Of a DNA stretch of 64,000 nt, positions 24,122 through 35,388 are shown piece by piece (position 1 is the first letter of the stretch; every line of letters starts with the position of its first letter). The DNA is from Sipunculus nudus (Eukaryota > Annelida > Sipuncula > Golfingiida > Sipunculidae), in contig CM049314.1 of NCBI GenBank assembly GCA_026874595.1, positions 56,902,300 through 56,966,299 on the forward strand, in the 5' to 3' direction. The position numbers and the translations under genes are program-made. The notes under the pieces were generated by a model. It was not told where the DNA came from, did not search any database, and was given only the letters and a program-made list of their open reading frames with translations.

Positions 24122-25330
24122 TTACAATTGGCTATCAGCTATGGAATGCGGACGCGTAAACTCCATATGATTTCTCGACCTCAAAAAAAGTTTTGATTCC
24201 CTAAATCCCGATATACAGTTGGGTAAACTAAAACAATATTGCGTGAAATTCGCATAGCAGAATTCTGCATTGAGAATCGTTAATACGGGCGTACCACAAG
24301 GCACGGTACTCGGACCTACATGTGTTCTGTTTTTATTATACCTTAGCGACTTGCCTGTTAATTAAACAGACGTTAAAAGTTTAATTTACGCTGACTACAT
24401 CACTTTATACGCAGACGGTGTGAGTCATGATTCAGCACAACATAAGCTGCACGGCGCGGTAGACCAAGTATCCAAATAGCTCAATAAAACAAACTAGTTG
24501 CCAACGCCACGATATCAGCTACCATGCCCTTAAGTTTCAAACAGCGCAAATCATAAAATCCATTACATATTCGTATCGATGAACATTTTATCCCGACATT
24601 GAGAAATTCTCTCACCTTGGCCTCATAATTGATTCACATCTCATATGGAAATCTCATACTTCTGCTGTTTTTAAAAAGTTATGTTGCAAGATAGAGCTTT
24701 TACACAGTCTTAGCAAATTTCTGCCACAGAAGTTCCTACTCACAATGTGTCATGCGTTCGTTCAGCCAACAGGAGATTATGGCTTAATTGTATGGGGCAG
24801 CTGTCCAAGCACTTTCCGTGCCGATATTCAACGTATTCAGTGTCGGGCGGCAAGGATTATAACAATAACTGTATCCTTCCCAAACCAGGGATAGTATCTT
24901 TCAAGGCTATTTCATTCTATACAGGCAGTACCCTATGGAATGCCCTTCCCCTGGACATTAAATGCGCCCCAAATTTGCAGATTTTTAAAAAGATATCACG
25001 CTCGTACTTTTCTAGTCTTGCAGCGGTATCTTAGTTTTGGCACTATACGAGATTGTTTTAGTTAGAATAGTCGTTCTTACCACTCTTAGTACCGAAATCT
25101 CCATGATAATTTATTTATATTTAAGTATAATCTGTCATTTTTTAATAGTTTTATTGTCTTAGTATGTCTTTTATATTCTTATTGTAATCTGTATTTTATT
25201 TTATGTCATGGTCATATTCAGATGTTTAAAAATATCTTGTACTTTATAAATGGAACAGGGCCCTGCTTACAGCAGAAATGTTCTTCTGTTTCAGGCTACC
25301 CTGCATAATATTCTAATAAATAAATAAATG
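24122..25330 (+). pseudogene. CR1/Jockey-like LINE remnant (ORF2 3' half and 3'UTR)
   Basis: Reading across frames shows reverse-transcriptase block NTGVPQGTVLGPT (near 24270-24320), followed by a degenerate active-site box (YADYITLYAD, where the family has a YADD-type Asp pair) near 24385. Further blocks resemble LTWESH-type sequence (near 24640). The C-terminal phrase FYTGSTLWNALPLDIK lies near 24910-24965, and the last frame stops at 25034. Many stops and frameshifts are present, and the stretch before the last phrase (near 24875) looks deleted. The non-coding tail ends in a short stem-loop (25271-25290) and TAATAAATAAATAAATG, a simple-repeat LINE 3' end. The 5' end is truncated; the endonuclease domain is not seen. 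Confidence 0.8.
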
Positions 25331-25976
25331 CAGTTGTCTGTAAACTCTAAAATTATCGTTTACCGGGAAATCGGGGCACTATAAGGACATTTACTTTCCA
25401 ATGTACTAATGAAAAGTCCATCCTGTGCCATTATGAATTGTCAACATGAACTTTATAAATTGATTACCATAACAACACAGCTCCGAAAAGGTCGTGTATT
25501 AACAGTGACAGTGTGTTGTGATAGGGCAGACCCCACCACACCCTTCCGTGACTGACCGACGTGTAGCCAATAAAGCTGTTAGAGTCGAAGAAAATGTTGA
25601 CCGACTTGCAAAGGTCTTGGTAAATTGGTCTTGGTCTAACGACACTACTTAGTGCCAAATACTGACTCCACGGTCCAGTATCTATCATGTTAGATGTCAT
25701 CGTGTTAAACCATGCATGGTTTTCTTGCGTTGTGTTGAGAGAGTGAACGAAAGAGATATATGGAATATATGGAGAAGTAGATGGAATTATTTATAAAGCA
25801 TTATAATTATCTTATACCGGAAAAATGAATCATTAGCATGCATGTATATACACATATATGTATATGTATATATATATACATATATATATAGTTAGTTTTA
25901 TTAATAATTGTACAGTGTTATTAACTTCGCTATTGTTTGCTAGGGCCGTTACACGACAAAACAGAATACGAATAAA

Positions 25977-26690
25977 ATGGAAAAGTTAATAAAAAGGATG
26001 GGAGCGGTAGTTTGTAGGAACCTTGATGACGTCACAACATTGTATCAAACCAAATTGAAGGAAAAACTGTGTTGTATTATGGCAGACGATATACATCCAC
26101 TTCGATGTTGCTTTGATGAACTGCAGTTTGAGAGAAGTGGACGTCTTTGCACACCACACACCAGTACACAACGATATAGAAATTCCTCTTCACCACGTGC
26201 CTTAGCTTTTACAATGAACTTTTTACTCGCTAGTTTTCTTTTCACTTTTTGCTTTATTTAGATATTAATATGCAGCTGTCCGTCTATTTTATGCGCATTG
26301 TTTATGTGTTTGTCCGTGCATGATAGGAATTTTATTTATTTACGTATATCTTATCTATAAGGAATGCATGTATGTTGTATGTCTTATAATGCTTAACGTT
26401 GAATTCTGGAATATTTTAGTTAGGCTTATTATAGTAATAAATATTTTTTTTTTATATTTGTGCAGACATAATATAATTTTCCATCATGTGTTTAAAAAAA
26501 TATATCTTTTCATATTTATATTGTCTCGAATTATGTATTTTTTGTTGATGAGCGGAAGGTATGACCAGGTCGCTACGGTTATCGTTAATCCTCTTAGCAC
26601 CTGATAGCCAGCAACCTCGGAACGCGTCACTCACCCTGCCTCAACTCCGATGTGTGGGGAATAAATCTTTTTGTACCCCAAAAAAATAAG
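25977..26690 (+). pseudogene. Short 3' LINE fragment
   Basis: The frame from 25977 contains DDIHPLRCCFDELQFERSGR and then TSTQRYRNSSSPRALAF. From memory this is close to the C-terminal end of many invertebrate non-LTR ORF2 proteins (HPL...SGR...RT.RY.NSF.P.A). The non-coding downstream part ends near 26690 with GAATAAATC and an A-rich tail. It is only a fragment, and the match is to a short motif, so confidence is moderate. Confidence 0.45.
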
Positions 26691-27834
26691 TTTTCATTTG
26701 AATTTTAAAAACTCTAACGTCATCGATAAGACACAAAAACAAATTATATTTCATCATATAGATAATTTTATAAGGTTAAAAATTATATAAACTTTATAGG
26801 GCCTGGCCTGATTGGTATGTATTGAGACAAGAGTGAAAAATGAATTCAGGCAACGCTTCTGCCTTCAATTCAATTCATGGGTTCCAAATAGTCTAAAGCA
26901 CTTGATATCCAGAGGACTACTAACGGACATGTGAACTTTTAGTGAAATCATCTGATATTTTTACGCGTCATATTACGTTATTGCATACATGTACTCACTT
27001 TTACCTCATTTCATTTTTTTTATTGTTTTTTTAACTTTTGTCATTTTAACAAGGGCTTTATGGAAAATCAGGCTATGCTTGAATATGTAATCATTTTATT
27101 TTTTTTTACATTGCTAATAAAATTGCTAATAAAAATGTGATACAAAACGAAGATGTCCGAAAATCTCACCTCTACTTTGTTTGTGCGCTGTCTTTCCGCT
27201 ATGGTCTCATTCATGCAGAGAGCAAAACAAAGAAGTTGATCGTGTTTTTATATAGAGCAAAGTCCACCTCAATCTGCAAAATCCTGTCCAATTTCAAGGA
27301 GTCACCTGAAAAGTAACGTAATCTTTTGTTTCATTCGCGACCTACAGAAGTCAGGTCAATTTTGAATAAGGCCAGTCAGTGTAAACCAACTTCATTGCTC
27401 CAATCAGTGGAATTCAAAGTAAGGTGTCAGCGAAAAAAAAATCCAGTGGTGTTACTCTTGTTCTACCGCAAGGTGGCTCATCGATCACAGCCCGAGCAAA
27501 CACGAGGTGGTGAACGAGCGGAGGACTGACTGTGTTTATTCATTGTCTTTTGAGACTGCTTTTGAGACTGAAAGTTGACAGGCCTCTGAGACAATGCCCT
27601 GCCACACAGGCTTGTGATTCAATGTGTGATATGTGTAAAAATATGTAATATTTAAAGCTTTTGTCCGGATGACTTCACATCGGTTCAAGGACCCTAGCTC
27701 CCATTAATGTTCATATTTTAAATGATTAACAAACATATATTTTAGTTACAGTCGCGCAACGTTTTCACGATGTTTCACTCAATTGGACATGAATGCTACA
27801 AAATGCAACAAAAATCATACATATTGAATTAATG

Positions 27835-27836
<2 letters not shown>

Positions 27837-27895
<59 letters not shown>
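27837..27895. repeat. (TA)n microsatellite
   Basis: Perfect TA tract of about 59 bp. Confidence 0.95.
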
Positions 27896-27898
<3 letters not shown>

Positions 27899-28137
27899 AT
27901 AGAAAGAACTAAACTCGGTTTTCTGCAGGCATTTCATTACTCATTAGTTTCGTACTACATGCCCAGAGAGTGTGGCACTCTCCGGATGTTGTAGGTCGTT
28001 GCAATGAATATCAGTTGCGGGGGTCTTTGTTTATTGTAAACTCACTTGGGTCAGGGTCAGCTGTGTGGTGTCATCCATCTTTGTTGGTGGCAAGCTTCTG
28101 GTATTTCTCCGGTCCCAGGCTGGGGGCTGCACTATAT

Positions 28138-28190
<53 letters not shown>
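28138..28190. repeat. Compound (CA)n(TA)n microsatellite
   Basis: A CA run at 28138-28152 passes directly into a TA run to 28190. Confidence 0.95.
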
Positions 28191-28194
<4 letters not shown>

Positions 28195-28415
28195 CACCAG
28201 ACAGATTAATGGGTATAACTGGCAAGCCAGCCCCGTTGACCTAGCAAAAGGTCACACTGTCAGCTTTGTTTTACGAATAGTCACTAGCTCTTACGAAGGC
28301 TACAGGTGTACCTGAAAATTAGCAACAATATGTATATGCTATCTAAATAATATGATTGTTTGAAATGTTGGCGTTGATGTCTCCCTTCTCTTTATGTTCA
28401 TTGACTGTCATAAGC

Positions 28416-28418
<3 letters not shown>

Positions 28419-28457
<39 letters not shown>
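28419..28457. repeat. (TA)n microsatellite
   Basis: Perfect TA tract of about 39 bp. Confidence 0.95.
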
Positions 28458-28459
<2 letters not shown>

Positions 28460-29949
28460 AGTTTATATATTAACACAACCTGAGAGCAAGATAAGAAGCG
28501 TATGTCCTCATTACCTACGACGTGGTTGTGGTGAACTTATTTCCTAGGCAATTATTACTATGCGATCCTATTTTGATACCAGTTATATCTGTTGTTTCTC
28601 ATGTCCCTGTCTCACTGGGGGATCAGTAATAACTTTTTTTTGTGGATGTGATTGTGCATCATCGACTCGGGATACGAAGTTGTAAGTAACTGCAGAAAAA
28701 AAAACACGTTTACGAATGTAAGAAAAAAATGCTTTGAAAAACGTATATCATGTTGAAAAAGAATAATGATATTTTATTGAAAACAATGAAATCCCCGACA
28801 CACTGTGGCTGATTTAGGACACAAGATATTGTTTTATATATTTCGAGGTCTCTAGATTTGATAATACTAAACAGCATGTAGATCGAGTTACAACCACAAA
28901 TTAGATATGAGATGCATCAACCGTTATACTACATACAGTGTGAAGCGTTGAAGGATAAAGTTGTCTTTTCTTACAAACAAAAGAATATTATAACAAGTGG
29001 GGGTTTTATGCCATGATGCCGCGGTGAGCTGACACATTTTTGTAGGTTATAAGACATACGATAGGTGACAATGACCTTACTTGGCGTTAGGACGACACAA
29101 CAACAGTTAAAGAACTTACATTAAGAGCTTTCCTATATTTCAAATCTTTTTCGGACAGATGGTGGACAAATAACCATAACAATAGCTCAGATTACCGTCA
29201 CTGGAACTATATAAATCATAAATCAATTAAAGCTGGGGTTGTAATACTTTGAAATTTTTACCTTTCAAACTGAAAGGCCTTAATACAGGTTTTCCTTTTC
29301 CGCAAAAGATGCATCCTATCATCATATCAAGCTTTTAGTCACATTTTGCTAGTGTAAACCCGATTCTGCATCTAACATTGCATAACCCATGCACACTTGC
29401 ATGTAAAGAGAACTGAATGTTTTCAATAGTGGCACTGTTATATCAGAAACACGGTTGTGCAGTAAAAAAAACTAAGGAAAATATAGGAGATAAGGATCTA
29501 AATGCCGCAAAGTATAAGAAATTATAGGGAAATATAGGGAGTCAGTGGAGCACTACCTGTAAAATATTTCATGTGTGTGTCATGTTTGATAAACTACTCA
29601 TCAGCTACTGATGTAAAAAAAACAACTTTGTTCACCTTTCCAATGGATTGCTGGAAAATGAAAAATGCCTTTCCGTGCACGTGTTTCCCTGTCTCAGACA
29701 GGCGGCAAGGTATTATTTCGACCCTTAATCAAAGGATACGTGATTTCAATAATTTTGACCATGGTCCATCATGGTTTTGCTTCTGCAAACCGCTCTGTTT
29801 CGGTCTTAAATATAGTATTAAATTCCATGCCTTATTTACAGAATGTATGTAATTTCAGACTTACCCTGAATGTAATCCCTGCTAATAAAGTTTCATGTAA
29901 AGCTCTTCTGATTGACGTGTGAGCCCTTTTTCTAAAGCCTATTAGTGCA

Positions 29950-30226
29950 CAAGGTACAGGGGCTCATACATATAACATACATAAAAACACAAGTTTAATC
30001 GGCCCATACATATAACATACATAAAAACACAAGGTACATTGGCCCATATAAATGACATATATAAAACACAAGGTATATTGGCCTATTCATATGACATAGA
30101 TAAAAGCACAAGGTACAGGGGTTCATACATATAACATACATAAAAACACAAGTTTAATCGGCCCATACATATGACATACATAAAAACATAATGTACATTT
30201 GCCCAAACATATGACATGCATAAAAA
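29950..30226. repeat. Minisatellite of about 40 bp, seven units
   Basis: Units follow the pattern GGCCCATACATATAACATAC plus ATAAAAACACAAGTTTAATC, with AAGGTACATT in place of AAGTTTAATC in about half of the units. Seven head-to-tail units are present, each with a few changes. The array causes the Tyr/Met-rich end of an open frame on the minus strand (30083-30409), which I do not regard as a gene. Confidence 0.9.
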
Positions 30227-30938
30227 AAGAAACCATGAAAGGAGGTTGATCGCACATTGAAAGATCACTAGTCGTTGAAGGTAAGAGCCTATGACGCAAG
30301 CCAATCTTTTGTCATTTACAATGCACTGGTTGATCTGATTTGCCGCCAGATGTACGAATTCCGAATATGAACCGTAGCCATTTTGGCTCCCCAACCAATT
30401 AAAACACATAGATATTTACAAAACCTCTATTATTCAGGTGTATTTAATAAAAAGACGCCCTATATCCACCTGTGTTCCTTTAACTTTGTTCAGCTTTTCC
30501 ATCAGTAATTCTTAATATTTTATTACGACACAAACGGAAACAGTACTTATTTCGATATTTTCAGATAATTATCTCGAGAGATAGAGAAAAAATCCTTTGT
30601 TCCATATCAGCAACCGTATCAACGTAATCGGCCAGAGAAGGAAAATGACGATTTTTTTTAGAAAATGAATTAACTAACCGAGAGTTGACGAATTCGGCTC
30701 TATTCCCAGAAAAAAATCATGAGTGATCCCTAATATCCCATGGCTTCTCCCTTGTCCTATGTACCACGCTAATTTGAATTTACGGGAACGGGGATCAATC
30801 AATGGGCTGTTAGAACTGATGAAGTTATGCAGTAGATGAACGTTAGACTATAACAATATTTCACAAATGAACTGGTTTATTTAAAACAAAATAACCACAA
30901 GGCTAAGTATTGTATCCAAGAACGTTTCTTTAAATTTC

Positions 30939-30942
<4 letters not shown>

Positions 30943-30988
<46 letters not shown>
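30943..30988. repeat. (TA)n microsatellite
   Basis: Perfect TA tract of about 46 bp. Confidence 0.95.
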
Positions 30989-30995
<7 letters not shown>

Positions 30996-31428
30996 ACTAT
31001 ATATGTGAAAGCCATGTATACATATATAATCGATATAGTCATGCTGTATATTGTATATGGGAAGATGAACATAAAAACACAGAAACACGATTCATCCATA
31101 CACAGTAAAATTGAAGGAGTGCTAGTCATGCATTTGTGTGAATAATTAAGCTTAGATATATTGTCTCACACACATATACTCAACAGTGCTGCATAATATT
31201 AAATGTAACATCAAGGAATGATAAATAGACAACTGCAGTCAATATTATCCGGTATTATTCACAAAGAACTAATGCTACTCGTTAAGAGACAATTTATTCA
31301 ATAGCACCGACATTTAATGAGGTTCTTGAACCCCTATACATTAATGAGCATACTTTTGTTTGTATCTCTATTTAAATTACCGCGGGATATTGGCCCCTGT
31401 GACTCTGATAACATGCAATACCGTACCG

Positions 31429-31433
<5 letters not shown>

Positions 31434-31483
<50 letters not shown>
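31434..31483. repeat. (TA)n microsatellite
   Basis: Perfect TA tract of about 50 bp. Confidence 0.95.
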
Positions 31484-31487
<4 letters not shown>

Positions 31488-31675
31488 CACTGATATGTAC
31501 TCAGTCAATACTGACAGCATGAAGAGATCACAAGAAGTTGGATGTCAGTATAAGCCATGGCACCATACGTTGAACGCTAATGCGAATTTGATAGTATATA
31601 GAAAACATTACTCTGTTCAAAATATAGGTGAATTTAGTGTCATAACACGTGCATTTATTATCCCCTTATCATTTA

Positions 31676-32120
31676 TTAACGAAGTTGCGAAAGTGATATA
31701 GTAACGCCTCCGTTCGAGCTTCCGTCTGCCCGTCCGTGCGTCCGTCTGTCCGTCTGTCCTTCCGGAATTGGCTTGTGGATCGATTTCAAGCCAAACCGTA
31801 TGTCACAAACCTTTCGCCTTGCACATATGGCTCACCCACCCATAGAAGAAGAACCCTATCGATGTTGAGGTCACCGGGTCAAAAGTCACGGCCACAGGAA
31901 TCCCTTTCATGAAAAAGCTCGTGGACCCATTTCAAGCCAAACCGTCTGAAAAAAACCTTTCATCTTGCACATATGGCTCATCTACCCATGAATGAATAAC
32001 CTTATTTATTTTGAGGTCACAGGAGCAAAGGTCAAGGCCAGAGAGCTGCCCTCCTTATTTTCCCACTGTGTAATACACCCATTCTATTTATGCCCCGTGC
32101 GATAAGTGAATCTCACGGGG
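31676..32120 (+). mobile_element. Non-autonomous repeat with GTCCGTCTGTCC tract, copy 1 (decayed ends)
   Basis: This copy aligns along its length with the copy at 50356-50807. It starts at AACGAAGTTGCGAAAGTGAT, then has the CCGTCTGCCCGTCCGTGCG tract, TTGTGGATCGATTTCAAG and GCACATATGGCTCACCCACC. After that come GGTCACAGGAGCAAAGGTCA, GAGAGCTGCCCTCCTTA and ATGCCCCGTGCG. It has no coding capacity. The terminal ATCCCCTCGC repeat seen at the ends of the second copy is lost or mutated here. I associate elements of this look with bivalve genomes. Confidence 0.75.
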
Positions 32121-32597
32121 GTCGATGTTGCCTCGAAATGTTTAGCCAGCTCCATATTCAAAAAAAAAGACCCTTGAACAGGGATATTTTGATTTTCACC
32201 AAAAATCAGTACAGCATAAATATTAATTTACAATAATGATTTTTTGAATTTCAGAACGTCAAAGTTAAACATTACTGTACAAAAATGCATATAATCTCAA
32301 TGGATTCATTATCTCTCATCGACACACAAAATCAAAGGCTAGTTTAACAGGAGTTTAACGGGAACCTGATAATAAAAATTCAGAATTTCATTTTTTTTTC
32401 GAAATCTTTCCGGCCCATTACACCCGAATAACTATCATCTGCAATTGCAAAATGTTACCGAAAACAGGCAGTCGTAGCCTTACACTTTCTGTTTCTGTCA
32501 AGGTAAATAACGGCCACATAAAACGATACATTTTACTTGATTTCATAAAGATTTAAGGTATATGCCTATCACACGAGACATGCATGAATTTAATTGA

Positions 32598-35243
32598 ATG
32601 TTCTCCACTAGTAAAACCCCTAAAAGCACCAAAAAATCAAAACAACCACCATGGTGGGATAATGAATGCTCAGATTTCAAGGAACAAAAATATCTGACAT
32701 TAAATAAATTTAAAAATACAACAGGATTGGAAAACTTTCAGGAATATAAGGAGAAATGGAAGAAATTTAAATTACTTTGTAAACAAAAGAAAAACAATTA
32801 TAAAACTAATTTACAAATTTCATTGTTGGATGATATGCATCAACCTAAATATTTTTCGGAGAAAAGTCAAAGCAATAACCAAAGTGTGCCGATATAAACC
32901 CAGAAACATGACATAATTATTTTAAAAATCTAATGAATGATGATGTTGTTATCAATTCGGATTTTGAAAAAACCGTTAACTCCTACCTTTTAAATCACGA
33001 ACATTCCTGTGAAACTTGTACCAAAAATTATCCATTGGAATTAAATTCCACTATCACAGAAAGAGACATTATTTGGAGCATAGAAAATAGTTATAATGAC
33101 AAAGAACCAGGGACAGATGGACTTGTTGTAGAAATTTGTAAATGTTTAAAGAATGAAATAACACCAATCTTAACTTTACTGTTTAATATGATTATGACAA
33201 CTGGTACATACCCAAAGAGGTGGTAAGAAGCAATATTGAATCCTATGTACAAGTCAGGTAGTATCAATAATAAAAATAATTACAGAGGAATTGCTTTACT
33301 TAATATAACAGGTAAACTTTTTACAAAAATAATTAGCAGTAGACTTACAAATTAGGCAGAGAAAAATAACATGTTGTTTGAAAATCAAACTGGGTACAGA
33401 CTTGGATATTCTACTATTGATCATATATTTACATTACATGCTTTGAAACAGAAGTATTTATGTAAGAAAAGAGGTAAGATGTATTTTTGTGGATTTTAGT
33501 AAACTTTTGAAAGAATCCCACATAAAATGCTCTGGTATAGATTACATAAAATTGGGATTCATGGAAATATAATTAAAGTATTGAAATCTATGTATAGCAA
33601 CTTAACTTGTTGTGTAAAAACAGACAAAGGATTAACTGATACCTTTTTTTGTAGTAATGGCACCAGACAAGGTTGTCTGCAAAGCCCTATATTCTTTATT
33701 ATATCTTAACCAGTTCTTAGTAATGATTAAAGAAGCAACATTACAAGGAATTCAAATGTCACAAGAATCCCAAGATATAAATATTTTAGCTTTTGCAGAT
33801 GATACATGTTTTGTTGGCGACTCAGTTGGTCGCATACAAAATATATTGAACATTTTAGAAATTTTTGTAACCATTGGGGTATGCAAGTAAATGCAGAAAA
33901 AACAAAAGATGTAGAATTTAAGAGGGCAGGTATAATTAAACAGAATGAAAAATGGTATTTCAAAGGAAAACAAATTAACTTATGTGAACCAAAATAAATA
34001 TCTGGGAATAATATTTTCTTCTACATTGTCGTGGAATCCTTGTCTGAAATTATTAACACTTCTAGCACAGAAGGGTCTGAATATGGTTTAAAAATGTGAA
34101 TTTAAATGCGATAAAATGTCTCCTGATATCACAATGAATATATATGATATAAAGTTGTAGCACCCGCATTATTATATGGATCTGAACTTTGGGGATTCTT
34201 ATCAAGACCAATTATAGATAATGTGCAATCAAGATTTTGTAAAGAAATTCTGCGTGTTAGTAGAAGTAGTTAATACAGGAGTTTTGCTTGAATGTGGTAG
34301 ATATCCTTTGCATTGTATGTACTTTAAGAGATGTCTAAAATATTGGTTACGAATACTGAATATGGGAAATTCTAGATATCCTTTTATTTGTTATAAGGCC
34401 TTAAAACGGTTAAATGAACTGGGTAAGCCGACATGGCTAGGCTATATTAAGCATTTATTGAATAGGTATGGATTTGGTCATGCATGGTTAGAAAAGGGAG
34501 TTGGTGATGAAAATATGTTCATTGATATGTTTCTACAAAGAGTGAAGGATATCAGACAGCAAGAGATGTTATCTGAAATAAAGGAAAAATCCAAACTCAG
34601 TATATATAGTGAAGTAAAATCAGGCATTGAACCAACACGATACTTAAATCATATCCCATATATCTATAGACAGGTTTTAGCAAATTTTTCGACTAAGTGA
34701 CCATGATTTTGAGATTGAAGTAGGCAGAAGAAGTAATATTCCAGTAAATATGAGACTGTACATTTTGTGAGAATGGTGAAATTGAAGATGAGGCCCACAT
34801 TCTTTTCAAGTGTTCCAGATATTAAGATTTAAGAAATAAATTTTTATCATTTATACAGCATTTTCCACAAAATAAATGAGGGCTTATCCAGATTTTGAGA
34901 ACACAGAATCACAGGATACAATATGATTTAGGTGTATATTTATTTCAGGTAAACAGAGTAAGACAGGAAAACATTTAAGAAAATAATATTCCATAAAATA
35001 GTACTTTAATTAATAAATTCACTGAATGCTTAATTTTATGTATAATTGATAATTGTAAATATATAATTTTACATTTGTGTATATCAGTGCTATTCTTTTC
35101 TACGACATATATATCTTTTAACATGATTAACACATATTGGCAGAAAGCGATGGCAAACTTGTGTATATTTATATGTTACTTAAGTTATTTGTACTTGGGG
35201 CCATGAGGCCTTTCTACAACAAAACTTTGTTGTTGTTGTTGTT
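32598..35243 (+). pseudogene. 5'-truncated non-LTR retrotransposon ORF2
   Basis: Consecutive frames cover most of a LINE ORF2 after the endonuclease. A linker carries PPWWDNEC (32640 onward). EPGTDGLVVEICK is at about 33108, and an NNYRGIALLNITGKLF block at about 33277. NGTRQGC (where the family has ..RQGC.LSP) is at about 33655, and the polymerase box LAFADDT (33788 onward) is intact. A 159-codon frame follows at 34221-34700. A Cys-rich tail (CENGEIEDEAHILFKCSRY, across frames near 34775-34820) resembles the C-terminal Cys motif of I/Jockey-superfamily elements. Stops and frameshifts occur at about 32895, 33225, 33352, 33498, 33706, 33996 and 34700, so the copy is dead. The 3' end carries a (TTG)n tail at 35227-35243. 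No endonuclease domain was found upstream. Confidence 0.85.
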
Positions 35244-35326
35244 AAATTCTGCGACTTCTCGTATGACCAAGGTAAAATTATACGCATGCACTTATGCAGG
35301 ATATGTTGATAGTCTAAAGACAAACA

Positions 35327-35388
35327 CAAATTCAATTATTTTAATAAAGAAATAAAACAAATTTAATTATTTTAATAAAGAAATAATG
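35327..35388. repeat. 31-bp tandem duplication
   Basis: Two adjacent copies, 35327-35357 and 35358-35388, share ATTATTTTAATAAAGAAATA and differ at only about two or three positions. They lie about 80 bp beyond the LINE (TTG)n tail. Confidence 0.9.

Larger units (their letters stand above)
26700..29949. other. Intergenic AT-rich stretch with TA microsatellites, no supported gene
   Basis: Open frames in this interval lack domains. Two overlapping frames at 29571-29922 are open in different registers and show no family motif. TA tracts are listed separately. Nothing else of note was seen. Confidence 0.6.
30227..31675. other. Intergenic stretch, no gene seen
   Basis: AT-rich sequence with two long TA tracts (30943-30988 and 31434-31483). 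A 113-codon frame at 31360-31701 includes the TA tract, read as repeated Tyr-Ile, and has no domain. Confidence 0.6.

Noticed and set aside
27326..27529. Basic 67-codon frame
   Set aside because: No family match recalled and no neighbouring exon; the Arg/Lys content is not informative alone.
30083..30409. Minus-strand frame with Cys/Met/Tyr-rich repeats
   Set aside because: The repeats come from the 40-bp minisatellite read in an open register; no other coding evidence.
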